Positions 37,814 through 48,841 of a DNA stretch of 64,000 bases are shown here, in pieces (the first letter of the stretch is position 1; each line of letters begins with the position of its first letter). The translations under genes and the position numbers were made by a program. Below the pieces are notes generated by a model. The model saw only the letters and a program-made list of their open reading frames with translations. It was not told the origin of the DNA and made no database searches. The stretch is from Microbulbifer litoralis (GTDB taxonomy: Bacteria; Pseudomonadota; Gammaproteobacteria; Pseudomonadales; Cellvibrionaceae), in the NCBI RefSeq assembly GCF_023634065.1, contig NZ_JALKCV010000001.1, positions 558,001 through 622,000 on the forward strand. The letters are read 5' to 3'.

Positions 37814-37904
37814 GAGTCCCGAGTCCCGAGTCCCGAGTCCCGAGTCCCGAGTCCCGAGTCCCGAGTCCCGAGTCCCGAGTCCCGAGTCCCGAGTCCCGAG
37901 TCCC
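37814..37904. repeat. Heptad microsatellite GAGTCCC, exactly 13 copies
   Basis: Thirteen perfect head-to-tail 7-bp units (91 bp) lie between the stop codons of the convergent Spy-like gene and dnaJ, ending 3 bp before the dnaJ stop. This is the longest of four runs in the window. The perfect identity implies recent expansion by slippage. Confidence 0.97.
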
Positions 37905-37907
37905 GAC

Positions 37908-39029
37908 TTACAGTTTCATATCGCCAAAGAAATTCTTCACCCCTTCAAACCAGCCGGTCTGGCGCGGTGAATTTTTCTTTTCGCTGAGCGTGCTGGAGAA
38001 CTCTTCCAGCAGCTCTCTCTGCCTGCCGCTCAGGTTGACCGGGGTCTCCACCACCACGCGACACAGCAGGTCGCCGGGAGCGCCGCCACGCACCGGGGTG
38101 ACGCCCTTGCCGCGCAGGCGGAACAGCTTGCCGGTCTGGCTCTCGGCCGGGATCTTCAGTTTGACCTTGCTTTCCAGTGTCGGCACTTCCAGTTCACCGC
38201 CGAGCGCGGCAGTCACAAAACTGATCGGCACCTCACAGTACAGGTTCTTGCCATCGCGCTGGAACAGCTCGTGCTCCTTGACCACCACCTGCACATACAG
38301 GTCCCCGGGCGGGCCGCCGTCCGGTCCCGCCTCACCCTCGCCGGTCAGGCGGATACGGTCGCCGGTGTCGACGCCCGGCGGCACCTTGACCGACAGGGTC
38401 TTGGTCTCCTCCACACGACCGCGACCGTGGCAGCTTCCGCAGGGATCGGTGATGATGGTGCCGCGGCCGCGACAGTTGGGGCAGGTCTGCTGCACCGAGA
38501 AGAAGCCCTGCTGCATGCGTACCTGGCCGATACCGCCGCAGGTGCCGCAGGTCTGGGGGTTGGAACCCGGCTTGGCGCCGGAGCCGTCACAGGTGCCACA
38601 GGCGGCCAGGGTGGGTACGCGGATCTTGACGTTGGTGCCGCGCACCGCGTCTTCCAGGTCCAGCTCCAGGTCATAGCGCAGGTCGGAACCCCGCGCCGGG
38701 CCGCCGCGACGGCCGCCACCGCCGCCGAAGATATCGCCAAACACATCGCCGAAGATATCGGAGAATCCACCGAAACCGCCGGCGCCACCGCCGCCCATCT
38801 GGCCCTCGACACCGGCATGGCCGAACTGGTCGTAGGCCGCCTTTTTCTGCGGGTCGGACAGGACTTCGTAGGCCTCGTTGGCCTCCTTGAACTTGTTCTC
38901 CGCTTCGGCATCATCGGGATTGCGGTCCGGGTGATATTTCATCGCCACCCGCCGGTAGGCTTTTTTCAGCTCCTTTTCATCCGCCCCCTTGGAGACGCCG
39001 AGGACTTCGTAATAATCGCGTTTGGACAT
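37908..39029 (-). CDS. dnaJ: Chaperone protein DnaJ
   Basis: The 373-residue Hsp40 co-chaperone stimulates DnaK ATPase activity and delivers unfolded substrates. The J domain (residues 1-70) has the HPD motif in [13 protein letters not shown] Gly/Phe linker follows ([19 protein letters not shown]), then four CxxCxGxG zinc repeats: [24 protein letters not shown] and CGSCHGRG, then the substrate-binding domains. All class I DnaJ parts are present. It lies 197 bp downstream of dnaK with a large palindrome between. Confidence 0.98.
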   Translation of the reverse strand: MSKRDYYEVLGVSKGADEKELKKAYRRVAMKYHPDRNPDDAEAENKFKEANEAYEVLSDPQKKAAYDQFGHAGVEGQMGGGGAGGFGGFSDIFGDVFGDIFGGGGGRRGGPARGSDLRYDLELDLEDAVRGTNVKIRVPTLAACGTCDGSGAKPGSNPQTCGTCGGIGQVRMQQGFFSVQQTCPNCRGRGTIITDPCGSCHGRGRVEETKTLSVKVPPGVDTGDRIRLTGEGEAGPDGGPPGDLYVQVVVKEHELFQRDGKNLYCEVPISFVTAALGGELEVPTLESKVKLKIPAESQTGKLFRLRGKGVTPVRGGAPGDLLCRVVVETPVNLSGRQRELLEEFSSTLSEKKNSPRQTGWFEGVKNFFGDMKL

Positions 39030-39120
39030 ATCGAGTGTGTTCTTTATTTAAGCGCTTTTTAACGGCATAAGGCGCGGCGGCTTTTCCGCAGAATTGCCAC
39101 CGCGCCTTTCGAGCTATTTT

Positions 39121-39198
39121 GTAGGAGCCTGCCCTGCAGGCGAAAGCGAACGAGCCCTATGGATCGCTCAGTCTTTCGCCTGCAGGGCAGGCTCCTAC
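39121..39198. repeat. Long perfect palindrome between dnaK and dnaJ
   Basis: GTAGGAGCCTGCCCTGCAGG begins a 26-bp arm (39121-39146) exactly inverted at 39173-39198, with a 26-bp loop. Each arm also contains CCTGCAGG-like internal dyads. It is similar to the CCTGCCTGC...GCAGGCAGG pair near 5579. In the dnaK-dnaJ transcript it would fold into a very stable stem and could reduce dnaJ relative to dnaK. Confidence 0.9.
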
Positions 39199-39226
39199 CA
39201 AGAGGAGGTAAGCTGGCGCTTACCTT

Positions 39227-41167
<1,941 letters not shown>

Positions 41168-41241
41168 CTGTAAAATCCTCGCTTGTGTTTCGCGCCGGCC
41201 ATCGGGGCCCCGCCGCGCGTTTTGCATTCGGTGATGCCAGC

Positions 41242-41270
41242 TATATTGGTGCCGGCCCTACAATTTCAAG
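41242..41270 (-). promoter_or_regulatory. Sigma-32 heat-shock promoter of dnaK
   Basis: On the reverse strand CTTGAAA (41270-41264) and CCAATATA (41249-41242) are separated by 14 bp, close to the consensus CTTGAAA-N(11-16)-CCCCATnT. The site is 75 bp upstream of the dnaK start. Confidence 0.8.
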
Positions 41271-41308
41271 GGGCTTTTTGCCCGATCCTCCGGATCTCTT
41301 GCGGAGAT

Positions 41309-42013
41309 CTACGGAGCTTTGCTGACCACGACCATCGCCGGGCGCACCAGGCGACCGTTGAGGCGGTAGCCCTTCTGGAACACATCCAGCACGGTGTTCG
41401 GCTCCACATCGCCGTTGGGCACCTGGGTCATGGCCTGGTGCAGTTCCGGGTCGAAGGGCTCGCCGGCCGGATCCACCACTTCCACGGCGTATTTCGTCAG
41501 GGTGTCGACGAAAGACTTGTGGGTCAGCTCTATCCCCTCGACCACCGCCTTGTTGGCTTCGTCGCCGGTGTCGATGGTGGACAGCGCCCGCTCCAGGTTG
41601 TCGACCACCGGCAGCAGGTCCTGCAGCAGTTTCTCCACGGCAAACTTGTGCGCTTTTTCCACATCCTGCTGCGCGCGGCGGCGGGCGTTCTGCGCCTCGG
41701 CCTGGGCGCGCATGGCCATGTCCCGCTGAATTGCCAGCTGTTCCTGCAGCTTGACGATGTCCTCGTGCAGCGCATCGGGGCTCTCGCCGGCCTCGTGCAG
41801 GGCCTCCTCGGCCCGGTGCTGCTCCTCGGCAGTCGGTTCTTCCATCTCTGCGGAAGCCCCTTCGCCGGCGGGCGTATGCTCGTCGGTCAGGACTTCTGCC
41901 CCATCAGAGGATGCATCCCCCCGCGCTGAGGGCTTTTCTCCCTGCGCTGAGGGCTCTTCTCCCAACGCTGAGGGCTCTTCAATCTGATCTTCTTCGCTGC
42001 GCTCTTTGGCCAC
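41309..42013 (-). CDS. grpE: Nucleotide exchange factor GrpE
   Basis: A 234-residue co-chaperone that releases ADP from DnaK. The conserved half has a long coiled coil ([40 protein letters not shown]) and the C-terminal beta-wing region ([40 protein letters not shown]). The start is GTG 42013, 6 nt after GGAG. The N-terminal tail is acidic and carries three tandem copies of about seven residues ([21 protein letters not shown]) from 21-bp DNA repeats, not typical of GrpE. It has its own sigma-32 promoter and is divergent from recN. Confidence 0.97.
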   Translation of the reverse strand: MAKERSEEDQIEEPSALGEEPSAQGEKPSARGDASSDGAEVLTDEHTPAGEGASAEMEEPTAEEQHRAEEALHEAGESPDALHEDIVKLQEQLAIQRDMAMRAQAEAQNARRRAQQDVEKAHKFAVEKLLQDLLPVVDNLERALSTIDTGDEANKAVVEGIELTHKSFVDTLTKYAVEVVDPAGEPFDPELHQAMTQVPNGDVEPNTVLDVFQKGYRLNGRLVRPAMVVVSKAP

Positions 42014-42080
42014 TGCTTTCTCCGTCGCGTCGACTGTCAGTTTCAATAAAAACTGCCCGCCAGGCGGGCACTGCCCACCT

Positions 42081-42108
42081 ATATGGGGCCCGGACCCCAC
42101 AGTTCAAG
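42081..42108 (-). promoter_or_regulatory. Sigma-32 heat-shock promoter of grpE
   Basis: On the reverse strand CTTGAA (42108-42103) and CCCCATAT (42088-42081) are spaced by 14 bp, an almost perfect sigma-32 promoter located 68 bp upstream of the GTG start. Confidence 0.88.
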
Positions 42109-42305
42109 TGGTCTTTTGCCCCCCGGGGGGCGAATCCATCCCCGGACGCCCCGCTGTCACCCTGGCGCCGGGCCCTCAGGGCAGGTTAATGTGGCCCGGC
42201 ACGGCTGGCTAACCCCACCCGAATACTGTATAAATAACCACTGATTCGACTGCCGGGAGCGCCCGGCCACCTACAGCAACCCCAATAACAAGGGCCACGA
42301 TTCCT

Positions 42306-43973
42306 ATGCTGCTGCACCTGTCGATCAGCCAATTCACCCTGGTGGACCAACTCGAACTGGAGTTCGGTCCCGGCACCAGCACCCTCACCGGCGAAACCGG
42401 CGCCGGCAAATCCATCACCCTGGACGCCCTGGGCCTGGCACTGGGCGACCGCGGCAACGCCGAACTGGTTCGCGCCGGTGCCAAACGCGCCGACATCCAC
42501 GCCACCTTCGATATCAGCGATCACCCGGAGGCGGCCGCCTGGCTCGAAGAGCAGGAGATGGACGCCGGGCGCGAGACCATCCTGCGGCGGGTGATCGGCG
42601 CCGACGGCCGCTCGCGGGCCTATATCAACGGCCAGCCGGTGACACTGCTGCAGCTGCGCGCCCTGGGCGAGCAGTTGATCGATATCCACAGCCAGCACGA
42701 ACACCAGTCGCTGCTGAAGAAGGACACCCACCGGCGCCTGCTGGACGAATTCGCCCACGCCCAGGAGCTGTCCGCCGAAACCCGCATCCACTTCAAGACT
42801 TGGCAGGACCAGCATCGCCGCTACCGCAGCCTGGCGGACAGCGCCGAGGAAACCGAGGCCCGCCGCCAGCTGCTGCAATACCAGTTGGAGGAGCTGGAGC
42901 AACTGGACCTGCAGCCGGGCGAGATAGAGGAACTGGAGAGCGAGCAGCGCCAACTGGCCAACGCCGGCCAGATCCTCAGTGGCAGCTACCAGCTGGCGGC
43001 CATGCTGAGCGGTGGCGAGGGGGATATCGCCGAGCACCTGCACCGCGCCCTGCAACTGTTGACGGCGATGCCGGAGCAGTCGCCGGCACTGGCCGAGGTG
43101 GCACAGATGCTCGACAGCGCACGCATCCAGGTGGACGAGGCGGCCGGCACCCTGTCGCGCCATATCGACCGCTTCGAGATGGATCCCGAGCGCCTGGCCG
43201 AGGTGGAGGAGCGCCTTAGCGCCATCTACCAGGCCGCGCGTAAACACCGCGTGCAGCCGCCCGAGCTGCCGGCGCTGCAGGCGCAACTGCAGGCAGAGCT
43301 GGACGATATCGGCGCGCCGGACACCCTCGACCGCCTGGCGGCCGAGTGCGAAAAACTGGAAAAAACCTTCCGTACCAGCGCCGGCAAACTCAGCAGGTTG
43401 CGGGCGAAAGCCGCTGCGCGACTGGCCGACGCCGTCAACGCGCAGCTGGCGGACCTGGCCATGCCGCACGCGAAGGTGGAGCTGGCCCTGCAGCCGCAGG
43501 AGAAGCCGACCTCCAGCGGCCTGGAGGAGGTGGAGATACTGATCGCCACCAACCCCGGCCAGCCGCCGCGCCCGCTGGGCAAGATCGCCTCCGGCGGCGA
43601 GCTGTCCCGGGTCAGCCTGGCGATCCAGGTGGTCACCGCGCAGACCTCGCGCACGCCGACGCTGGTATTTGACGAAGTGGACGTGGGTATCGGCGGCGCC
43701 ACCGGCGACGTGGTCGGCCGCCTGTTGCGCCAGTTGGGCGAGCACCGCAATGGCCGCGCCGGCCAGGTGATCTGCGTGACCCACCTGGCACAGGTGGCGG
43801 CGCGCGCCCACCGCCAGTACCTGGTGGAGAAACACAGCGACGGCCAGGCCGCGTTCGTGTCACTGCGGGAATTGAAGGACGGCGAGCGCCGCGAGGAAGT
43901 GGCGCGCATGCTCGGCGGCGAGACCACCGCCCAGTCCCTGGCACACGCCGGGGAAATGCTGGAGCGCAGCTGA
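42306..43973 (+). CDS. recN: DNA repair protein RecN
   Basis: A 555-residue SMC-like ATPase used in double-strand break repair. Walker A TGETGAGKSITLDALGLAL is at about residues 28-46, the central part is a long coiled coil broken by a hinge, and the C-terminal half carries the signature IASGGELSRVSLAIQVVTAQ and Walker B PTLVFDEVDVGIGG. The length matches E. coli RecN (553). It is divergent from grpE across a 292-bp gap that holds the grpE heat-shock promoter; no clear LexA box was noticed. Confidence 0.98.
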   Translation: MLLHLSISQFTLVDQLELEFGPGTSTLTGETGAGKSITLDALGLALGDRGNAELVRAGAKRADIHATFDISDHPEAAAWLEEQEMDAGRETILRRVIGADGRSRAYINGQPVTLLQLRALGEQLIDIHSQHEHQSLLKKDTHRRLLDEFAHAQELSAETRIHFKTWQDQHRRYRSLADSAEETEARRQLLQYQLEELEQLDLQPGEIEELESEQRQLANAGQILSGSYQLAAMLSGGEGDIAEHLHRALQLLTAMPEQSPALAEVAQMLDSARIQVDEAAGTLSRHIDRFEMDPERLAEVEERLSAIYQAARKHRVQPPELPALQAQLQAELDDIGAPDTLDRLAAECEKLEKTFRTSAGKLSRLRAKAAARLADAVNAQLADLAMPHAKVELALQPQEKPTSSGLEEVEILIATNPGQPPRPLGKIASGGELSRVSLAIQVVTAQTSRTPTLVFDEVDVGIGGATGDVVGRLLRQLGEHRNGRAGQVICVTHLAQVAARAHRQYLVEKHSDGQAAFVSLRELKDGERREEVARMLGGETTAQSLAHAGEMLERS

Positions 43974-43975
43974 TC

Positions 43976-43989
43976 GGGACTCGGGACTC
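43976..43989. repeat. Heptad repeat GGGACTC, 2 copies
   Basis: Two exact copies immediately after the recN stop codon, followed by a partial one. This is the same unit as at 31755, 32164 and 37814, again at the 3' boundary of a housekeeping gene. Confidence 0.8.
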
Positions 43990-44153
43990 CAGTAGGGTGC
44001 GCCGTGCACACCATCCTCCCAAACCTTTTCGCCGCCGGGGCCGATTCCCGCACCCGACATCCATCCGCAGCAATAGGCCGAAAATGACCGGGAACAGCGG
44101 CAAAGTTCGCCTATACTGCAGCGCCATCAGAAGTAGTGAGTTCGGCCCGATCC

Positions 44154-44747
44154 ATGCGAAGAACGATTTTCAACACCCCCATCGTGACCCCGATACTGCG
44201 CCAGGGCGCGCGCCTGTTGCTGAGACTGCACGGCTGGCGCGTGGTCGCGGACGAGCAGGCCCTGAAGCTGAAGAAGTACGTGCTGCTGGGCGCACCGCAC
44301 ACCAGCAACTGGGATGGCTACTACTTTATCCTCGCCGCGCTCAAGCTCAGGGTCACCCCCCACTGGATGGGCAAGGACAAACTGTTCCGCTTCCCGCTCG
44401 GCGGCGCCATGCGCTGGTTCGGCGGTATCGCCGTGGACCGCAGCAGGGCCAACAACCTGGTGCAGGGCACCGTCGACCAGTTCAATGCGAGCGACGAACT
44501 GGTGGTGGCGGTACCGCCGGAGGGCACCCGCGGCCGCCGGGAGCGCTGGAAGACCGGTTTCTACCATATCGCCCGCGGCGCGCGGGTACCGGTGGTGTGC
44601 GGCTTCGCCAACTACGCCAGGAAGGAAGTCGGTATGGGCGCGGTGATGGAGATGGGGGAGAACCTGGTGGCGGAGTTGGAACGCCTGCGGGACTTCTACG
44701 CGGACAAGATCGGCAAGTTCCCGGAGCGCTATACGCCGCCGGCGTGA
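44154..44747 (+). CDS. Lysophospholipid acyltransferase family protein (PlsC-like)
   Basis: A 197-residue acyltransferase. The catalytic HxxxxD motif is in APHTSNWDGYYFI and the phosphate-binding motif is PPEGTRGRRERWKTG; a third block GGIAVDRSRANNLVQ lies between them. Such enzymes transfer an acyl chain to 1-acylglycerol-3-phosphate or related lysolipids at the inner membrane. I start at ATG 44154 (MRRTIFNTPIVTP), the more usual family start; GTG 44136 would add six residues. No strong ribosome site precedes either start. It is a single-gene unit. Confidence 0.88.
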   Translation: MRRTIFNTPIVTPILRQGARLLLRLHGWRVVADEQALKLKKYVLLGAPHTSNWDGYYFILAALKLRVTPHWMGKDKLFRFPLGGAMRWFGGIAVDRSRANNLVQGTVDQFNASDELVVAVPPEGTRGRRERWKTGFYHIARGARVPVVCGFANYARKEVGMGAVMEMGENLVAELERLRDFYADKIGKFPERYTPPA

Positions 44748-44826
44748 TGCCGGGCGCCGGGGCCCGGCTCGGCAGGCGGGCGGGCCTGCGGCCTGCAAGC
44801 GGAGCTGGAGCTCCGCGCTCCCGGGA

Positions 44827-45231
44827 TCACTTTTTCTTGACGTAGAGCACCAGGCTGTGGCCGGTGAGTTCGTAACCGTGCTCCTCGGCGATCTGCTCCT
44901 GCAGCCGCTCGATCTCCTCGTTGTGGAATTCGATCACCTTGCCGGTATCGGTACAGACCATGTGGTCGTGATGCTCGCCGCGGTCCAGCTCGAACACCGA
45001 GTGGCCGCCGTCGAAATTGTGGCGGATCACCAGGCCCGCGCTCTCGAACTGGGTCAACACCCGGTAGACGGTCGCCAGGCCGACGTCCTCGCCCGCCTCC
45101 AGCAGCATCTTGTAGACATCTTCGGCGCTCAGATGCGGCTCGGTGGAGCTCTCCAGCAGTTGCAGGATCTTGACCCGTGGCAGGGTGACTTTGAGGCCCG
45201 CTTTGCGCAGTTCCTGATTTTCAGTAGACAT
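44827..45231 (-). CDS. fur: Ferric uptake regulator Fur
   Basis: A 134-residue iron-responsive repressor. The N-terminal winged helix includes KVTLPRVKILQLLES and EDVGLATVYRVLTQFESAGL; the metal-binding C-terminal half has GGHSVFELDRGEHHDHMVC, then TGKVIEFHNEEIE. The second Cys of the CxxC seen in E. coli Fur is Thr here (CTDTG), as in several non-enteric Fur proteins. ATG 45231 gives MSTENQELRKAGLKVT, the normal start. It is divergent from bamE, a conserved arrangement. Confidence 0.97.
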   Translation of the reverse strand: MSTENQELRKAGLKVTLPRVKILQLLESSTEPHLSAEDVYKMLLEAGEDVGLATVYRVLTQFESAGLVIRHNFDGGHSVFELDRGEHHDHMVCTDTGKVIEFHNEEIERLQEQIAEEHGYELTGHSLVLYVKKK

Positions 45232-45573
45232 GAATAGACAATTCCCGACAGGATTCTGGTTGAATCTTTCAGTTTCAATGGTTCGTTCGCACAGCCCGGG
45301 GGCTGTCGGCCGACTCGACAACGGCCTTCGGCAAGGCCGTGCCCGGACTCCGCGGAGATCTCTGTCAGCGGGCGAACACTTCGGGTATTATCCCACGCCC
45401 AGCGGAGTTAGCGGAACCCCGGGCACTGGATGGTCGCACCGCGGAGGCGCCGAACCGCCACATTTGCGGCCAACTCCACGCCCCCGCGGAACTTTCTTCG
45501 ACGGTGGGCGCCCTAACCGCAGATAGTCGTCCCGGCGGCGAGCACCGACCGGAAAACCATAATGGAGCAATGA
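45232..45573. other. Divergent promoter region of fur and bamE
   Basis: 342 bp with no gene I can support. It holds the promoters for fur (reverse) and bamE (forward); GTATTAT at about 45384-45390 is a candidate -10 for bamE. A clear 19-bp Fur box was not found by eye. Confidence 0.45.
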
Positions 45574-45921
45574 ATGCCGTCTAGCCTGAGAATCCTCGCC
45601 ATCGTCGGCCTGAGCGCCATGCTCGGCGCCTGCAGCCTGTTCAAGTTTCCCGGCGTACACCGCATCGAGATACAACAGGGCAATATCGTCACCCAGGAGA
45701 TGGTGGACCAACTGAAACCGGGCATGACCCGCCGCCAGGTCCGCTTTGTGCTCGGCACGCCGCTGATCGAGGACACCTTCAATCCCAACCGCTGGGATTA
45801 CCTCAACCGGGTGCGCGATCCGGACGGCGAGGTTTCCCAGAAGCGCTTCAGTGTCTACTTCAACGGCGACATCCTGATCGCCACCAGCGGCGACTGGCAG
45901 CCGGCGGGCTGGCCGGAGTAA
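45574..45921 (+). CDS. bamE: Outer membrane protein assembly factor BamE (SmpA/OmlA)
   Basis: A 115-residue lipoprotein of the BAM complex, which folds beta-barrel proteins into the outer membrane. The lipobox is LGAC (Cys20). The SmpA/OmlA core reads RIEIQQGNIVTQEMVDQLKP, GMTRRQVRFVLGTPLIEDTF and RWDYLNRVRDPDGEVSQKRF. Length and gene position (beside fur, facing rnfH-ratA) are as in other gammaproteobacteria. Confidence 0.97.
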   Translation: MPSSLRILAIVGLSAMLGACSLFKFPGVHRIEIQQGNIVTQEMVDQLKPGMTRRQVRFVLGTPLIEDTFNPNRWDYLNRVRDPDGEVSQKRFSVYFNGDILIATSGDWQPAGWPE

Positions 45922-45952
45922 CCGCCGCCCCGCGGGCGGGCCGCCGGCGCAG

Positions 45953-46291
45953 CTACTGCTGTTGCTGCTTGCCGGCCTGCCGTTTCGCCTTCTCTGCGCG
46001 CTGCCTGCGCGCCTCCTTGGGATCCGCGATCAGCGGGCGATAGACCTCGACCCGGTCGCCCGGCTGCAGCTCGTACTGATCCGCCGGCGCCAGCCCCTTG
46101 GTTCCCAGCGCCTGGCCGAAAATCCCCAGCCTGGCCGTGTCCGGATCCACCTCCGGGTACTCCTCCGGAATGCCCGAGCGTACCAGCGCCTCCCGGGCCG
46201 TGGTGCCGGGCGCAACCAGCAGGCGCATCAGGCGCTGTTCGTGGGGCAGCGCATAGACCACCTCCACGGCAATTGTCTTGATATCCGTCAT
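45953..46291 (-). CDS. rnfH: RnfH family protein (UPF0125, RatB)
   Basis: A 112-residue beta-grasp (ubiquitin-like) protein: IAVEVVYALPHEQRLMRLLV, then TAREALVRSGIPEEYPEVD and LQPGDRVEVYRPLIADPKEA, followed by a basic Gln-rich tail. The molecular role is unknown. It overlaps the upstream ratA gene by ATGA (46288-46291), the conserved ratA-rnfH pair. It converges with bamE. Confidence 0.95.
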   Translation of the reverse strand: MTDIKTIAVEVVYALPHEQRLMRLLVAPGTTAREALVRSGIPEEYPEVDPDTARLGIFGQALGTKGLAPADQYELQPGDRVEVYRPLIADPKEARRQRAEKAKRQAGKQQQQ

Positions 46292-46740
46292 GGTGATTTC
46301 CCTTCCTGTTTTCCGTACACCTGCTCCGCGCGCGCACTCATGACCCCCACCATCTGGTTGGCCAGTTCACTGAACAGCTTGCCCGCGGCGGCAGCAACCA
46401 GCCGGTTTTTCAGGCTGAACGACAGCGAAAAGGTCACCTTGCAGGCATCCACCGCCAGCGGCGTGAAATGCCAGAGGCCGGTAAAATCGGTAAACGGCCC
46501 CTCCACCAGCTTGAGGGTCATGCGCAGTGGCCGCTCCAGCTGGTTGCGGGTCACAAACGTCTGGTGGATGCCGGCGCGCGCCAGCTCCAGCCGCGCCTCC
46601 AGGGTGTGTTCGTCGCTGTACAAAACTTCGGCGCTGCGGCAGCCGGGCAGGAACTGCGGGTAACTGGCCACGTCATTGACCAGGTCGAACATCTGCTCCG
46701 CACTGAACATTACCAGCGCACTGCGCTCTATTTCAGTCAT
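46288..46740 (-). CDS. ratA: RatA family protein (START/COQ10-like)
   Basis: A 150-residue START-domain protein: MTEIERSALVMFSAEQMFDL, VNDVASYPQFLPGCRSAEVL and GLWHFTPLAVDACKVTFSLS. E. coli RatA was described as a toxin blocking 70S assembly, while homologues act as ubiquinone-binding COQ10 proteins; either role is possible here. It is the first gene of ratA-rnfH and normally sits divergent from smpB; here a sodium symporter gene has been inserted between ratA and smpB. Confidence 0.95.
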   Translation of the reverse strand: MTEIERSALVMFSAEQMFDLVNDVASYPQFLPGCRSAEVLYSDEHTLEARLELARAGIHQTFVTRNQLERPLRMTLKLVEGPFTDFTGLWHFTPLAVDACKVTFSLSFSLKNRLVAAAAGKLFSELANQMVGVMSARAEQVYGKQEGKSP

Positions 46741-46918
46741 TACTGCTATCTATTCCAATTCTTCGAGCCAATTTGCCTTTCCTGATCAACGAGCGGGCAA
46801 TTTTGCCAGTCGGCGCTACTCAAGCAAGGCAATTCCTGCAACAATCGCAGTTTTTATTCGGCCGGCCCGGGGCCGGACAGAACCCAAATGACAAGAATAA
46901 CAGGCAAGCGAGAGTACT

Positions 46919-48337
46919 ATGGCCGCAGCTAGAGAACATTTTGGATCGCGACTCGGGTTTATCCTGGCCGCAGCCGGGTCCGCCGTCGGCATCGGCAACC
47001 TGGTGGCCTTTCCGGTGGCCGCCACCAAAAGCGGCGGCGGCGCCTTCCTGCTGGTCTATGCCCTGTTCGTATTCTTTATCTGCCTGCCGGTCATGATGGC
47101 GGAACTGGCCCTGGGCCGGAAGTCCGACAAGGACCCGGTGGGCGCCTACCGCCAGGTGTCCGGCGGCTCCCGGTTCTGGTCGCTGCCGGGCTGGCTGGCC
47201 CTGGTCACGCCGTTCATGATCGCGGTCTTCTACCTGGTGGTCACCGTGTGGATTCTCGGCTACCTGGTGGAAGCCCTGCGCGGCAACCTGGACCAGCTCG
47301 CCACCGGAGCCTACTTCGGCCAGTTCATCAACTCGCCGATGGTGTTTGTCTACCTGATTGTTGTCATGCTGGGGATCAACGGCATCCTGACCCTAGGCGT
47401 GAAGGACGGCATCGAGCGCGCGGCGAAAACCCTGATGCCGATGCTGTTCGTAATGCTGCTGGCGCTGGTGATCTTCGTGCTCACACGGGAGAACGCCATG
47501 CTCGGGGTCAAGTACTACCTGATTCCGGACTTCAGCAAAATCAACCCGGAGGTCATCAGCAAGGCCATGGCACAGGCCTTTTTCTCCCTGTCGCTGGGCA
47601 TGGGCATCATGATCACCTACGGTTCCTATATGAAGAAGCAGGATTCCATTCCCAGCTCTTCCCGTGCAGTGGCCATCACCGATACCCTGGTGGCGTTTAC
47701 CGCGGGCCTGCTGATTCTGCCGAGTATTTTCCATTTCAACCCGCAGATTAACCCAGCGGAACTGAGCGATTCCTCTGCCGGCATGATTTTCCTGTTCCTG
47801 CCCAAGATCTTCTACGCGCTGCAGAGCAGTATCGGTTACTTCGGGGCCAGCGCCTTCGCCGCCGTGTTCTTCTTCCTGGTGCTGGTGGCCGCGCTGACCT
47901 CGCTGGTATCGATCATCGAAGTGCCGGTCGCCACCCTGCGCGACGAGCGCAACATGGACCGCAAGAAGGCGATCTACACCATCGCCGCGGTACAGCTGGT
48001 ACTCGCCATCTGCTGCGCCGTGTCCTTTGGCCTGGTGCAGTGGTTCACCGAGTTTGCGACCATCGCCGGCGAGAACAAGTCTTTCTTCGACCTGGTTGAA
48101 ATGATCTTTTACGACACCATACTGCCGCTCAACGGCCTGTTGGTATGCCTGTTCGTGATCTACAAGTGGAAACGGGCCAACTTCGACCGGGAACTGCAGG
48201 AGGGCGACAGCGGCTTTGCCGGGACCTTCTCGCAGAAGTATGTCAATTTCTCCCTGGGCACGTTCATCCCGTTGATTCTGCTTTTGATCTTTATCAACAC
48301 GCTCGCGCTCAAATTCTTCGGACACAGTTTCATCTAG
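46919..48337 (+). CDS. Sodium-dependent transporter, SNF family (1)
   Basis: A 472-residue neurotransmitter:sodium symporter-type transporter of the LeuT fold. The N-terminal signature SRLGFILAAAGSAVGIGNLV then FPVAATKSGGGAFLLVYALF forms the sodium and substrate site around broken helix 1; helix 6 is in FFSLSLGMGIMITYGSYMKK. About 12 transmembrane helices. These take up amino acids or related amines with Na+. It lies between ratA and smpB, 15 bp upstream of smpB, and could share its transcript. Confidence 0.94.
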   Translation: MAAAREHFGSRLGFILAAAGSAVGIGNLVAFPVAATKSGGGAFLLVYALFVFFICLPVMMAELALGRKSDKDPVGAYRQVSGGSRFWSLPGWLALVTPFMIAVFYLVVTVWILGYLVEALRGNLDQLATGAYFGQFINSPMVFVYLIVVMLGINGILTLGVKDGIERAAKTLMPMLFVMLLALVIFVLTRENAMLGVKYYLIPDFSKINPEVISKAMAQAFFSLSLGMGIMITYGSYMKKQDSIPSSSRAVAITDTLVAFTAGLLILPSIFHFNPQINPAELSDSSAGMIFLFLPKIFYALQSSIGYFGASAFAAVFFFLVLVAALTSLVSIIEVPVATLRDERNMDRKKAIYTIAAVQLVLAICCAVSFGLVQWFTEFATIAGENKSFFDLVEMIFYDTILPLNGLLVCLFVIYKWKRANFDRELQEGDSGFAGTFSQKYVNFSLGTFIPLILLLIFINTLALKFFGHSFI

Positions 48338-48352
48338 GCAATCGTTGTATCC

Positions 48353-48832
48353 ATGGCCAAAAAGAAAAAAGCCCAGTCTTCCAGCACCATCGCGCTGAAC
48401 AAGAAGGCCCGCCACGACTACTTCATCGAGGAGCGGTTTGAGGCCGGCCTGGAACTGCAGGGCTGGGAAGTCAAAAGCTGCCGCGAGGGCAAGGCGCAGC
48501 TCACCGACAGCTACGTGATTTTCAAGCGCGGCGAGGCCTTCCTGCTGGGCGCGCGCGTCCAGCCGCTGCCCAGCGCCTCCACCCACTTCGTCACCGAACC
48601 GGACCGCACCCGCCGGCTGCTGCTCAACAAGCGCGAACTGGCCAAGCTGGTCGCCGCCGTCGAGCAGAAGGGCCACACCGTGGTGGCCACCGCACTCTAC
48701 TGGAAAAAACACCTGGTCAAGTGTGAGATCGCCCTGGCCAAGGGCAAGGCCAAGCACGACAAGCGCGAAACCGAGAAGAATCGCGACTGGAATCGCGAGA
48801 AGCAGCGCCTGATGCGCACCGAGAACCGCTAA
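48353..48832 (+). CDS. smpB: tmRNA-binding protein SmpB
   Basis: A 159-residue partner of tmRNA in ribosome rescue. It has [57 protein letters not shown] and the basic C-terminal tail [20 protein letters not shown], which enters the empty mRNA channel. Its RNA partner ssrA lies 1.5 kb downstream, separated by a second SNF transporter. Confidence 0.98.
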   Translation: MAKKKKAQSSSTIALNKKARHDYFIEERFEAGLELQGWEVKSCREGKAQLTDSYVIFKRGEAFLLGARVQPLPSASTHFVTEPDRTRRLLLNKRELAKLVAAVEQKGHTVVATALYWKKHLVKCEIALAKGKAKHDKRETEKNRDWNREKQRLMRTENR

Positions 48833-48841
48833 GTAGCGGGC

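Noticed and set aside
37814-37904. CRISPR-like array from short regular repeats
   Set aside because: The units are 7 bp and directly abutting, with no spacers and no cas genes; it is a microsatellite.
42186-43835. A 549-codon reverse-strand frame opposite recN
   Set aside because: Shadow of recN with biased composition and no family resemblance.
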